Positions 1-8,720 of a DNA stretch of 64,000 bases are shown one piece after another. The translations under genes and the position numbers were made by a program. The stretch is from contig NZ_CP029426.2 in NCBI RefSeq assembly GCF_002266435.3, forward strand, positions 3,750,001 through 3,814,000, in the 5' to 3' direction. Below the pieces are notes generated by a model. It did no database searches, was not told the origin of the DNA, and saw only the letters and a program-made list of their open reading frames with translations. Source of the stretch: Bradyrhizobium amphicarpaeae (GTDB taxonomy: Bacteria; Pseudomonadota; Alphaproteobacteria; Rhizobiales; Xanthobacteraceae). Within the stretch, counting starts at the first letter, position 1, and every line of letters begins with the position of its first letter.

Positions 1-111
1 TTGCGATCGTGGATTGGATCGAATGAGAAGAAGCGCTTCGATCTGGGCCACAGAATCGATCCGCTTCAAAATGAAGCCCCGCAGTTCGTCGGAAACGTAA
101 TGATCTGCCAT
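1..111 (-). CDS. hypothetical protein, 5' end only
   Basis: Only the first 37 codons lie in the window; the gene runs off the left edge. It begins ATG at 111 on the minus strand, and the peptide starts MADHYVSDELRGFI and continues with a helical, charged sequence (KRIDSVAQIEALLLI). No signal peptide or membrane segment is visible in this part. The look is that of a short helical or winged-helix-like N-terminus, but no family can be named from 37 residues. The reading frame is open to the edge and codon use matches the neighbours, so it is probably a real gene. Confidence 0.55.
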   Translation of the reverse strand, partial: MADHYVSDELRGFILKRIDSVAQIEALLLIRSNPRSQ

Positions 112-165
112 AGTGAGCGCGCAAGCATCGTATTCCGGCAAGCACGCCTGCCGACGGTCGCAACC

Positions 166-336
166 CTAATTGTCGCCGACGTCCTTGGGTCGTTCGGTGT
201 TGCACGTCAGACAAACCGACCGCGCTACGATTCGCCCGGCAACGGCACGCCGTTCGTGCAGATGAGGCGTCCTCGTCGCGCAGAACGCGCAGTGCGCTTC
301 CGGATATTTGAACTCCGCCGTTGCAGTCTTGGCCAT
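166..336 (-). CDS. small zinc-ribbon-like protein
   Basis: A 56-residue protein starting MAKTATAEFKYPE. It has two CxxC knuckles, CAFC and CLTC, about 27 residues apart, with two histidines (HLHE) between, which is the layout of a small zinc ribbon. An ATG 21 nt upstream (357) is an alternative start, but the internal ATG gives the cleaner N-terminus. Function is unknown. Three further mini zinc-ribbon proteins occur in this window, so this is probably one of a family of small lineage-specific metal-binding proteins. The zinc binding is inferred from the cysteine spacing only. Confidence 0.55.
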   Translation of the reverse strand: MAKTATAEFKYPEAHCAFCATRTPHLHERRAVAGRIVARSVCLTCNTERPKDVGDN

Positions 337-518
337 CTCATTGCCCCCATTCACCAAACTTCAATTCGCGAATGCCGCAATCACGATGGAATCGTGGCGG
401 CTTCGAGAACGTGGTGTGCTGGAAGCGTGGACGCAATCAGGCGTTAGGCACGATCGGTCCGATACTGTACCGAGAATTCGGCAGTTCGCGCCCCGAGTTC
501 CGCCGCGGCCCGGGCCGC

Positions 519-1493
519 TCACGGCTTCAAGATCGAAGCCCCCGTGGTCTTGCGGCTTTCGAGATCGATATGCGCTTTGGCGGCATCCTTGAGCGCGTAG
601 GCGTGGTTGATCGGCACGTGCAGCTTGCCGTTGATGACGGCGGCGAACAGCGTGTCGGCGCCTTCGAGCAGCTCCTTGCGCGTGCCGACATAATCATTGA
701 GCTTCGGCCGCGTCGCAAACAGCGAACCGTGATTGTTGAGCTCGGCGATCGAGAACGGCGGGACCGGACCCGAGGCGTTGCCGAAGGAGACGAACATGCC
801 GCGCGGCTTCAGGCACGACAGCGAGCCGGGGAAGGTCGCCTTGCCGACGCCGTCATAGACGACGTCGCAGCCCTCGTTGCGGCTGATCTGCTTGACGCGC
901 GCGACGAAATCCTCCTCGTTGTAGAGGATGACGTGATCGCAGCCATTTGCCTCGGCGAGCTCGGCCTTCTCGCGCGAGCCGACCGTGCCGATGACGTGGG
1001 CCCCGAGCGCCCTCGCCCATTGGCAGGCCAAAAGGCCGATGCCGCCGGCGGCGGCATGGATCAGGACGCGGTGATGCGGCTCGACCTTGAAGGTCTTGTG
1101 CAGGAGATACCAGACGGTCAGCCCCTTCAGCATCAGCACGGCGCCCTGCTCGTGGGTGATGTGATCGGGCAGCTTGACCAGCTTCTCCCAGGGAATGTTG
1201 CGCTCGCCGGTGTAGGCGCCGAGGTTGTAGTAGTAGGCGACGCGATCGCCGGGATGGAAATTGGTCACGCCCGGCCCGACCGCGACCACCTCGCCCGAGG
1301 CCTCGTTGCCCGCGATGAAGGGCAGCCCCGGCGCCTTGTAGAGACCGGTGCGGTAATAGACGTCGATGAAGTTCAGGCCGACCGCATGCTGGCGGATGCG
1401 CACCTCGCCGGGGCCGGGCGCCGGGACATCGACGCTCTCATAGACCAGGGCTTCGGGGCCTCCGACCTTGTGCACACGGACCGCTTTGGTCAT
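519..1493 (-). CDS. qor: NADPH:quinone oxidoreductase (zeta-crystallin type)
   Basis: A 324-residue medium-chain dehydrogenase/reductase starting MTKAVRVHKVGGPEAL, at the usual length for the quinone reductase family. An N-terminal GroES-like fold (NFIDVYYRTGLY, PGDRVAYY) precedes a Rossmann domain with the NADPH-binding AAAGGIG loop at residues 148-154. The catalytic and structural zinc cysteines of alcohol dehydrogenases are absent, as expected for QOR. It should reduce quinones with NADPH in the cytoplasm. An upstream ATG-less extension (to 1514) is open but the conserved start is at 1493. It is monocistronic as far as can be seen. Confidence 0.88.
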   Translation of the reverse strand: MTKAVRVHKVGGPEALVYESVDVPAPGPGEVRIRQHAVGLNFIDVYYRTGLYKAPGLPFIAGNEASGEVVAVGPGVTNFHPGDRVAYYYNLGAYTGERNIPWEKLVKLPDHITHEQGAVLMLKGLTVWYLLHKTFKVEPHHRVLIHAAAGGIGLLACQWARALGAHVIGTVGSREKAELAEANGCDHVILYNEEDFVARVKQISRNEGCDVVYDGVGKATFPGSLSCLKPRGMFVSFGNASGPVPPFSIAELNNHGSLFATRPKLNDYVGTRKELLEGADTLFAAVINGKLHVPINHAYALKDAAKAHIDLESRKTTGASILKP

Positions 1494-1567
1494 CTTCTGA
1501 CCTCCTCTTCTCAAAGGCCAGCGAAAGACATCGCGCCCGCCTTGTCAACTCGATGCAGCCTAGACGC

Positions 1568-2302
1568 CTAAACCGGCGGCTTGCCGGTCTTCCTGCGGTT
1601 GCGTTTGGCCAGCACGTTGAAGAATTCGACCGCCGCCGAGAACGCGATTGCAAAATAGATGTAGCCGCGCGGAATGTGGAATTGGAAACCATCCGCAACC
1701 AGCGCGACGCCAATCAGCACCAGGAACGCCAGCGCCAGCATTTTCGTGGTCGGATGCTCCGCGACGAAGCGCGCGACCGGCCCGGACGAAATGTACATGA
1801 TCAGGCAGGCGATCACGACCGCCGCAACCATGATCTCGATATCCTCAGCCATGCCGATCGCGGTGATGATCGAATCCAGCGAGAACACGATGTCGATGAC
1901 GATGATCTGGACGATCACCCAGAAGAAGGCGTTGCCCCCCGATTTCTGATCACCCTCGCCGTCATCGGCCTCGACCTCGGCGTGGATCTCGTGCGTCGCC
2001 TTGGCGATCAGGAACAGGCCGCCGCCGATCAGGATCAGGTCGCGCCAGGAGAAGCCGTAACCGGCAAACGAGAACACGGGTGCGGTCAGGCCGATCAGCC
2101 AGACCAGCAGGCTGAGCAGGATGATGCGGAAGATCAGCGCCAGCGCGAGCCCGATCTGGCGGGCGCGATGCGCCTGCCTTTCGGGAATGCGCGAGACGAT
2201 CACAGAGATGAAAATGACGTTGTCGATGCCGAGCACGATCTCGAGCGCGGTCAGTGTCAGCAGCGCCGCCCAGGCTTCGGGGCTGGTCAGCAGATGCATC
2301 AT
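1568..2302 (-). CDS. TerC family integral membrane protein
   Basis: A 244-residue polytopic protein starting MMHLLTSPEAW. The TerC family signature is clear: ALEIVLGIDNVIFISV in helix 1 and a second acidic in-membrane motif, DIVFSLDSIITAIG, near residue 135. About seven membrane spans are expected. TerC/Alx-type proteins are linked to metal (notably manganese) efflux and metalation of exported proteins; the substrate here is not shown by the sequence. The start codon overlaps the stop of the upstream pcs gene by 4 nt (ATGA), so the two are translationally coupled. The acidic linker after the third span (EVEADDGEGDQ) is a cytoplasmic loop. Confidence 0.9.
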   Translation of the reverse strand: MMHLLTSPEAWAALLTLTALEIVLGIDNVIFISVIVSRIPERQAHRARQIGLALALIFRIILLSLLVWLIGLTAPVFSFAGYGFSWRDLILIGGGLFLIAKATHEIHAEVEADDGEGDQKSGGNAFFWVIVQIIVIDIVFSLDSIITAIGMAEDIEIMVAAVVIACLIMYISSGPVARFVAEHPTTKMLALAFLVLIGVALVADGFQFHIPRGYIYFAIAFSAAVEFFNVLAKRNRRKTGKPPV

Positions 2303-3024
2303 GCGAACGACCGCACCAACCGGATCAAGCCGTCGCTGAAGCTGATCCAGAGCGCGATCGCACAAAGCGCGACGGTGACGCCGGCGCCGACGCGGAAATC
2401 CATCTCCAGCACGTAGAGGCCGAGCAGCGCCCAGACCGCGATCAGCGACATCGTCAGCCAGCGCAGCCGCACGACGCGGACCGGATGCAGCACGTGGAAC
2501 GGCACGAAGGTCAGCACGACGAGCGCCGCCACCAGCAGCGTCGACCACAGCGGCGGCCAGTGCAGCAGGAACAGATAGAACGCCGCCGCATTCCACAGCG
2601 CCGGGAAGCCGCGGAAATGATTGTCGTCCGCCTTCATGCGCAGATCGGCGAAATATAGTGCACTGGTGACGATGATGGCGACGCCGAGCAAAGGCGCCGC
2701 GACCGGCAGCAGCAGGCCGCTGGCGACGATCGCGTAGGCCGGCACGAAGACATAGGTGACGAAGTCGACCACGAGATCGAGCACATCGCCCGACCAGTTC
2801 GGCTGCACGTTCTTGACGTCGAGCCGGCGCGCAATTGGCCCGTCGATCGCGTCGATGATCAGGGCCACGCCCAGCCATTGAAACATCGCCGCCCAGTGCT
2901 CGCGCACGGCCTCCAGCATCGCCAATAGCGCAATCGCCGCGCCGAACGCGGTGAAGATGTGCACCGAGAAGGCTGCGGCGCGGATCGCCGGTTTCGGCTT
3001 CAGGGAATCCTGCTGGGTATCCAT
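2299..3024 (-). CDS. pcs: phosphatidylcholine synthase
   Basis: A 241-residue CDP-alcohol phosphatidyltransferase starting MDTQQDSLKP. The active-site motif D-x2-DG-x2-AR-x8-G-x3-D-x3-D is complete: D58, D61-G62, A65-R66, G79, D83 and D87. The length and the membrane-helix pattern fit the bacterial Pcs branch, which condenses CDP-diacylglycerol with choline to make phosphatidylcholine in the inner membrane; rhizobia use it to exploit choline from the plant. It is first in an operon with terC (4-nt overlap). The upstream in-frame ATG at 3084 would add 20 unconserved residues. Confidence 0.9.
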   Translation of the reverse strand: MDTQQDSLKPKPAIRAAAFSVHIFTAFGAAIALLAMLEAVREHWAAMFQWLGVALIIDAIDGPIARRLDVKNVQPNWSGDVLDLVVDFVTYVFVPAYAIVASGLLLPVAAPLLGVAIIVTSALYFADLRMKADDNHFRGFPALWNAAAFYLFLLHWPPLWSTLLVAALVVLTFVPFHVLHPVRVVRLRWLTMSLIAVWALLGLYVLEMDFRVGAGVTVALCAIALWISFSDGLIRLVRSFA

Positions 3025-3153
3025 GGCTTCTGCTATCAGAATGGGGCCGGTTTGCACATAAGCCAGTGCGGCGCCCGGTCGCACAATTCGTCATAAAATC
3101 AGGGAAATATAGGTGGGCTTGAATTTGCCGCCGAGCGTGTCAAATGTCGTTCC

Positions 3154-4338
3154 ATGACAGACGCATCGACACTCCATGACGCCGCCGTGATCGGCGGCGG
3201 ACCGGCCGGACTTGCTGCGGCAATCGCGCTGGCGCAGGCGGGCGCCCAGACCGCTCTGGTGGCACGACGCGTGCCGTATGCCGACAACCGCACCACCGCG
3301 CTGTTGGGCGCCTCCATCGACCTGCTGGAGACGCTCGACGTCTGGTCTCGGTGCAAGAACAAGGCCGCCGCGCTGGAGGTCATGCGCCTGGTCGACGACA
3401 CCGGCCGGCTGTTCCGCAGCCCCGAGGTTCGTTTCTCCTGTCACGAAATCGCGCTCGACGCCTTCGGCTACAACATCGACAACCGCTCGCTGATGCTGGC
3501 TCTGGAAGAGCGTGCGGCCGAATTGCCCAATCTGGTCCGCTTCGACGACGAGGCCGAAAGCGTCGTCATCGAAGCCGACGACGTTGCAGTCCGCACGGCC
3601 TCCGCGCGGTTTCTCGTCGCTCGCCTCGTGGTCGGCGCCGACGGCCGGCATTCGCTGTGCCGGGAAGCTGCCGGCATCGAAGTGACGCGGCGCGAGCTGA
3701 CACAGACCGCACTGACCTTCAACGTCGGTCACACGCGGCCGCATCGCAATGTCTCGACCGAGTTCCACACGCCGCATGGTCCCTGCGTGTTCGTACCCCT
3801 GCCCGGCGACCGCTCCAGCGTCGTCTGGGTCTCGGCGCCTGCCGAGGCCGAGCGGCTGCGGAGCCTGAGCGACGTGGAGCTGTCCGCCGCGATCGAGAAG
3901 CAGTCGCATTCGATCCTGGGACGCATGACGGTCGAGCCCGGCCGCAACCTGTTCCCGCTGGCGATCGAACGCCCGAGAGCCTTCGGCCGCGACCGCATCG
4001 CGCTGGTCGGCGAAGCCGCCCATGTGGTTCCGCCGATCGGCGCCCAGGGCCTCAATCTCGGCCTGCGCGATGCCGCCGATATTGCGAGACTTGCGGGCGA
4101 AGCCATCGCTGCGGGACAGGATCCCGGTGCGGACGACGTACTCAAGCGCTACGACCGCGCGCGTCGCCCGGATATCCTGAGCCGCACGTTCGCAATCGAC
4201 ATGGCCAACCGCTCGCTGCTCAACGATTTCCTGCCGCTGCAGCCGGTCCGCGCCGTCGGCATGCACCTGCTCGGCGCCATCGGCCCGCTCCGCCGTTTTG
4301 CGATGCGCGAGGGCCTGACGCCAACCTGGCGGCGGTAA
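3154..4338 (+). CDS. UbiH/UbiF/VisC family FAD-dependent hydroxylase
   Basis: A 394-residue flavoprotein monooxygenase starting MTDASTLHDAAVIGG. It shows the dinucleotide-binding GGGPAG at residues 14-19, the DG motif (VVGADGRHS) and the second FAD-ribityl motif (ALVGEAAHVVPPIGAQG). These place it in the aromatic-ring hydroxylase group that modifies ubiquinone precursors. Alphaproteobacteria often have one such enzyme of relaxed position specificity, so the exact ring carbon cannot be assigned. It is divergent from pcs, with only about 130 nt between the two starts, so both promoters lie there. Full length, no truncation. Confidence 0.85.
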   Translation: MTDASTLHDAAVIGGGPAGLAAAIALAQAGAQTALVARRVPYADNRTTALLGASIDLLETLDVWSRCKNKAAALEVMRLVDDTGRLFRSPEVRFSCHEIALDAFGYNIDNRSLMLALEERAAELPNLVRFDDEAESVVIEADDVAVRTASARFLVARLVVGADGRHSLCREAAGIEVTRRELTQTALTFNVGHTRPHRNVSTEFHTPHGPCVFVPLPGDRSSVVWVSAPAEAERLRSLSDVELSAAIEKQSHSILGRMTVEPGRNLFPLAIERPRAFGRDRIALVGEAAHVVPPIGAQGLNLGLRDAADIARLAGEAIAAGQDPGADDVLKRYDRARRPDILSRTFAIDMANRSLLNDFLPLQPVRAVGMHLLGAIGPLRRFAMREGLTPTWRR

Positions 4339-4344
4339 GGTCGC

Positions 4345-5298
4345 TCACGGAAAGACCAGCCGTCCGCTCTGAAGCAGCCACATCACGCTGGTCAGCGTGA
4401 CCACCGACGCGAACGTCCCGAGCAGCACCGCCACCGAAGCAGACTCGATCCAGGCATCGTTCTGCCGGGCGATCACGAACACGTTCAGCGCCGGCGGCAG
4501 CGAGGCCATCAGCACGGCGGTCGCGGCCCAAGGTTGCGCGAACGGCCCGAACGCGAGCATCAGGCCGAATGCCGCGAGCGGATGGAACAGCAGCTTGATC
4601 GCGATCACGCCCGGCACCTCCCATGGCACACGGTCGAACGGCCGCAACGCCACGGTCACGCCGAGCACGAACAGCGCCGTCGGGGCCGCCGCGTTCTGCA
4701 GGAAGGTGATGGTGCGATCGAGCGCGACGGGCATCTCGATGTGCAGCGATGCGAAGGCCGCGCCGAAGCAGGCCGACATGATCAGCGGGTTGAGCACGAT
4801 CTGCTTCAGCACCACGCCGAAGGCATGCACGATGGAGGGATGATCGCGGTCGGACAGCTCGATCAACAGCGGCACGATCGTGAACAGGAAGATGCTGTCG
4901 CAGCAGAAGATCAGCGCGGTCGGCGCCGACGCCTTCGATCCCAGCACCGCAAGCGCCAGCCCCGGCCCCATATAGCCGATATTGCCGTAGCCCCCGGACA
5001 GGCCCGCAAGCGTCGCCTCGCGCAGCGTCAGCCGTCCCAGAACCTTGCCGACCACCAGCGCCAGGGTGAAGGCCGCAACCGTCGACAGCGTGGTCGCCAC
5101 CAGGAACGGCGGGTTGTTCAATTCCGAAAACGGCGTCTTCGACATGATCGCAAACAGCAACGCCGGCAGCGACACGTAGAGCAGGAAGAAGTTCATCCAG
5201 GCGAGGCCCGCTTCCGGCAGGGACTTGACCTTGCCGCAGGCGAACCCGACGAAGATCAAGCCGAAATAAGGTAACGCCAGATTGAGGATATCGACCAT
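4345..5298 (-). CDS. AEC family transporter (auxin efflux carrier fold)
   Basis: A 317-residue protein starting MVDILNLALPYFGLIF with about ten hydrophobic segments in two halves separated by a polar middle, the usual layout of AEC/BART-fold permeases. Family features include the early small-residue helix (GFACGKVKSLPEAG), the N-x-P break (LNNPPF) and the late LPPALNVFV motif with its invariant Asn. The family exports small carboxylates or auxin-like acids; the substrate here is unknown. It ends 6 nt from the end of the convergent ubiH-like gene. Confidence 0.87.
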   Translation of the reverse strand: MVDILNLALPYFGLIFVGFACGKVKSLPEAGLAWMNFFLLYVSLPALLFAIMSKTPFSELNNPPFLVATTLSTVAAFTLALVVGKVLGRLTLREATLAGLSGGYGNIGYMGPGLALAVLGSKASAPTALIFCCDSIFLFTIVPLLIELSDRDHPSIVHAFGVVLKQIVLNPLIMSACFGAAFASLHIEMPVALDRTITFLQNAAAPTALFVLGVTVALRPFDRVPWEVPGVIAIKLLFHPLAAFGLMLAFGPFAQPWAATAVLMASLPPALNVFVIARQNDAWIESASVAVLLGTFASVVTLTSVMWLLQSGRLVFP

Positions 5299-5404
5299 TG
5301 ATGAAGCGTTTTCTGAGGACTCAGGGGCTATCCGCCCCTTAAGTGAACGTTAATTCCAGATGAGGCCACTAGCATCAGCCACAATCCTGGTCTATCGACG
5401 GGGA

Positions 5405-5737
5405 ATGATTAAAGCGCGGACCGCCAAATTCCAGATCGGACAGGTCGTACGCCACCGGATCTTCTCGTTCCGGGGCGTGATCTTCGACATCGATCCGGAA
5501 TTCAACAACACCGAGGAGTGGTGGCTGTCGATCCCCGAGGAGGTGCGGCCCCACAAGGACCAGCCGTTCTACCACCTGCTCGCAGAGAACGCGGAATCGG
5601 AGTACGTCGCCTATGTCTCCGAGCAGAACCTTCTGCCCGACGAGTCCGGCGAGCCGGTCCGGCATTCCCAGGTCGCCGAGATCTTCATCAAGGACAAGGC
5701 CGGCGGCTATCGCCCGCGTAACCCCTCGCTGAACTGA
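5405..5737 (+). CDS. hspQ: heat-shock protein HspQ (hemimethylated-DNA-binding YccV family)
   Basis: A 110-residue protein starting MIKARTAKFQIGQVVRH. The family core is clear: RHRIFSFRGVIFDIDPEF near the N-terminus, then DQPFYHLLAENAESEYVAYVSEQNLLPD. In enterobacteria HspQ is a specificity factor for Lon and was first described as binding hemimethylated oriC DNA; which role applies here is not shown. It is a single-gene unit followed 25 nt later by a strong hairpin terminator. A 15-codon upstream extension (5360) is open, but the family begins at 5405. Confidence 0.9.
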   Translation: MIKARTAKFQIGQVVRHRIFSFRGVIFDIDPEFNNTEEWWLSIPEEVRPHKDQPFYHLLAENAESEYVAYVSEQNLLPDESGEPVRHSQVAEIFIKDKAGGYRPRNPSLN

Positions 5738-5761
5738 GTTTCGCCGCCGACGCGGCCCAGC

Positions 5762-5790
5762 AAAAAAGGCGCTCGATAGGAGCGCCTTTT
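5762..5790. terminator. bidirectional intrinsic terminator between hspQ and ialB-like gene
   Basis: A perfect 7-bp GC stem (ggcgctc / gagcgcc) with a 5-nt loop at 5768-5786, flanked by six A on the left and four T on the right. The A and T runs let it stop transcription from both sides: hspQ from the left and the convergent IalB-like gene from the right. Confidence 0.85.
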
Positions 5791-5812
5791 CATGTCGGGG
5801 ATATGGTCCCGA

Positions 5813-6610
5813 TTACTTCTGCCCCGCCGGAGCGGCGCCACCGCTTTGCTGCTGCTTCTTCTGCAGCTCTTCGGCCTTCTTCTGAAGCTCTTCCTGAAGC
5901 TTCTTCTGGTTTTCCTCGAACACCTTCGGATCGGTCGGCGGACCGTCATAGGCCTTCTGGAATTCGCCGGCGAGCGGCAGCGGCAGGGTCAGCGGCGCGC
6001 CGTTGGCGTTGATCGCCTGGACAACCAGATTCTGGCCCTTCTTCATGCTGTTGATGAGCTCGGGGGTCGCCTCGTAATCGGACATGCAGCCGTTCTGGAA
6101 GCAGATCACATAGGGTTGCTGCAGCGGCGCGTTGCTGTCCACGATGATCCGGGTGCCGTGCACGAGCTGCATGCCGAGCGGCAGCGTCACGCGCAGGATC
6201 TTCTTGGGCTCGCCTTCCGGCTCGATGATGACGGCTGCGATGACCGGTTGGCCCGATTCGATGCGGCCGTCCTTGCCGGTGAAGCAGACCTGCTTGGCGT
6301 TGGCATCCTGGCCCTTGAGACAGAACTTGGTCCAGGGGGCGTAGATCAGCTGGATCTGCTGATCAGCCGGCTGGGCCGCGCCCTGCTGCGCCGGAGCGCC
6401 TGCCGCGGGAGCCTGCTGGGCGGGGGCCTGAGCGGCCGGCGCCTTGGGGGCAGCCTTGGGAGCCGCTTTCGGGGCCACCTTGGGCGCACCGGGGGCCGGC
6501 GCGGGGGTCTGGGCCTCGGCGGCAAACGGAACGGCCAACGCCGTCGCCGTCAACAGGGCGAGAAGTCGCCCACGCGGCCGGACGGACGCGGCCAAGTAAC
6601 GGAAATTCAT
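5813..6610 (-). CDS. invasion-associated locus B (IalB) family secreted protein
   Basis: A 265-residue exported protein starting MNFRYLAASVRPRG, with a signal peptide cleaved near residue 33 (AEA|QT). A long Ala/Pro/Lys low-complexity linker follows (PAPGAPKVAPKAAPK), then the IalB domain at about residues 85-215 with paired cysteines (WTKFCLKG, KQVCFTG, YVICFQNGC). The C-terminal 45 residues are a Glu/Lys/Gln-rich coiled coil (KKLQEELQKKAEELQKK). IalB proteins are periplasmic; rhizobia keep several copies of unknown function. The Pro/Ala linker and the coiled coil suggest a tether spanning the periplasm, which is inference. Confidence 0.85.
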   Translation of the reverse strand: MNFRYLAASVRPRGRLLALLTATALAVPFAAEAQTPAPAPGAPKVAPKAAPKAAPKAPAAQAPAQQAPAAGAPAQQGAAQPADQQIQLIYAPWTKFCLKGQDANAKQVCFTGKDGRIESGQPVIAAVIIEPEGEPKKILRVTLPLGMQLVHGTRIIVDSNAPLQQPYVICFQNGCMSDYEATPELINSMKKGQNLVVQAINANGAPLTLPLPLAGEFQKAYDGPPTDPKVFEENQKKLQEELQKKAEELQKKQQQSGGAAPAGQK

Positions 6611-6871
6611 TGCGGAAAACCCTTTCTGAACGGGAAGCGCCCGAACCGCTCCGAAGCGCCGAACCTAGCCGCCTTGGGCGCGGCTCTCTTCCCGTCAATT
6701 GAGGCAGATAAGTGACGGGCTCGACGCTCTTGCGCGATTGCCCGCCTTCTTAACGTGGCCGACGAAAAGATCAATGCCGACAACCGTCTTTGGCCACATC
6801 CGCAGCTGCGTCCAGTGAAATTCCCTGTGATAGGATTCAAGGCCAGCCGGTCCTCGAATCAACGTGTGCCG

Positions 6872-8716
6872 ATGTTCAAGTTCCCGCGCCTTTTCGAGGG
6901 CCCCGGTTTCCGCCTTTGCGTCCTTGCCTCTGTGCTCGCGGTTGCGCTGTCCGCCGGCGGCGTGCGGGCCGAGGAAGCCCATGCCATCGCCATGCACGGC
7001 AAGCCGGCCATGCCGGCCGATTTCACCCACATGCCCTATGCCAATCCCGATGCCCCCAAGGGCGGCCGCCTGACCTGGGGTGTTCTCGGCACCTTCGACA
7101 GCCTCAATCCCTTCATCGTGAGGGGATTGGCCGTGCAGCAGATGCGGGGCTACGTGGTCGAAAGCCTGCTCGCGCGCGGCAATGACGAGCCGTTCACGCT
7201 CTATGGCCTGCTCGCCAGGAGCGTCGAAACCAACGACGAGCGGAGCTTCGTCACGTTCCGCCTCGATCCGCGCGCCCGGTTCTCCGATGGCAAGCCGGTC
7301 ACGGCCGAAGACGTGCTGTTCTCCTGGCAGCTGCTGCGCGATCACGGCCGCCCGAACCACCGGCAGTACTACGCCAAAGTTGCTACCGCCGAAGCCCCCG
7401 ATCCCCTCACCGTCCGCTTCGACCTTGCAGGCGCCAACGACCGCGAGCTGCCGCTGATCCTCGGCCTGATGCCGATCCTGCCCAAGCACGCGGTCGACGT
7501 CGCGACCTTCGAGGAGACGACGCTGACGAGCCCGATCGGCTCCGGCCCCTATCGCGTCACGGCCGTGAAGCCCGGGGCCAGCGTCACGCTCACCCGCAAT
7601 CCCGACTATTGGGGCCGCGACCTGCCCATCAACCGCGGGCTCTACAATTTCGACGAGATCCGGCTCGACTATTTTCGCGAAGCCAACGGCCAGTTCGAAG
7701 CCTTCAAGCGCGGCCTCTATGATTTCCGCGTCGAGCACGAGCCGCTGCGCTGGCACGAGGGCTACGATTTTCCGGCCGCCAAAAGCGGCGAGGTGATCCG
7801 CGATACCGTCAAGCCGGGCCTGCCGCAGCCATCCGAATTCCTGGTGTTCAACACCCGCCGTCCAGTATTCGCGGACATCCGCGTTCGCCAGGCGCTGACG
7901 CTGCTGTTCGATTTCGAGCTGGTCAACCGCAACTACTTCTTCGGGCTCTATTCGCGCGTGGCCGGCTATTTCGCCGGCTCCGACCTGTCGGCCTATGGCC
8001 GGCCTGCCGACGCGCGCGAGCGCGAGTTGCTGAAACCCTTCGCGGCGCAGATTCGGCCCGACATCATGGACGGAAGCTACCGCTTGCCGGTGACCGACGG
8101 CTCGGGACGCGATCGCACCACGCTGCGCGCGGCGCTGAAGCTGTTGTCGGAAGCCGGCTACGATCTCGACGGCACGGTGCTGCGCAACCGCGCGACCAAA
8201 GCGCCCTTCGCCTTCGAGATCCTGGTCACGACCCGCGACCAGGAGCGGATCGCGCTCGCGTTCCAGCGCGACCTCAAGCGCGCCGGCATCGAGCCGAGCG
8301 TGCGAACCGTCGATCCCGTGCAGTTCGACCAGCGCCGGCTCGCTTACGAATTCGACATGATCCAGAACCGCTGGGACCAGTCGCTGTCGCCCGGCAACGA
8401 ACAATCTTTCTATTGGGGCAGCGCTGCCGCGGACAATCCGGGGACCCGCAACTACATGGGCGCCAGGGATGGCGCGGTCGATGCCATGATCGCCGCCCTG
8501 CTCGAGGCCCGTGAACATACGGAGTTCGTCTCGTCGGTGCGGGCGCTCGACCGCGCCCTGATCGCCGGCTTCTACACAATCCCCCTGTTTAACGTATCCG
8601 AGCAATGGATCGCGCGGTGGAATCGGATAGAACGGCCCAAGGCCACCTCGCTCTCGGGCTACTTGCCGGAGACCTGGTGGTCGAAAGGGCAGCCGCAAGC
8701 TCATCAAGCAAAGTGA
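6872..8716 (+). CDS. ABC transporter substrate-binding protein, family 5 (peptide/opine type)
   Basis: A 614-residue periplasmic binding protein starting MFKFPRLFEGPGFR. The signal peptide ends near residue 33 (GVRA|EE). The SBP_bac_5 core follows: LNPFIVRG, ARFSDGKPVTAEDVLFSWQLL, SPIGSGPYRV and NPDYWGRDLPINRG, which resembles the YejA branch. The start at 6872 was chosen because the longer frame (from 6755) would place a hydrophilic stretch before the signal peptide. No permease or ATPase genes are adjacent, so it is an orphan receptor or works with a distant transporter. The next gene starts 5 nt downstream, indicating an operon. Confidence 0.88.
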   Translation: MFKFPRLFEGPGFRLCVLASVLAVALSAGGVRAEEAHAIAMHGKPAMPADFTHMPYANPDAPKGGRLTWGVLGTFDSLNPFIVRGLAVQQMRGYVVESLLARGNDEPFTLYGLLARSVETNDERSFVTFRLDPRARFSDGKPVTAEDVLFSWQLLRDHGRPNHRQYYAKVATAEAPDPLTVRFDLAGANDRELPLILGLMPILPKHAVDVATFEETTLTSPIGSGPYRVTAVKPGASVTLTRNPDYWGRDLPINRGLYNFDEIRLDYFREANGQFEAFKRGLYDFRVEHEPLRWHEGYDFPAAKSGEVIRDTVKPGLPQPSEFLVFNTRRPVFADIRVRQALTLLFDFELVNRNYFFGLYSRVAGYFAGSDLSAYGRPADARERELLKPFAAQIRPDIMDGSYRLPVTDGSGRDRTTLRAALKLLSEAGYDLDGTVLRNRATKAPFAFEILVTTRDQERIALAFQRDLKRAGIEPSVRTVDPVQFDQRRLAYEFDMIQNRWDQSLSPGNEQSFYWGSAAADNPGTRNYMGARDGAVDAMIAALLEAREHTEFVSSVRALDRALIAGFYTIPLFNVSEQWIARWNRIERPKATSLSGYLPETWWSKGQPQAHQAK

Positions 8717-8720
8717 CGCC

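Noticed and set aside
1..447. Plus-strand 148-codon frame at the left edge
   Set aside because: Antisense to two credible minus-strand genes (1-111 and 166-336) and has no family pattern.
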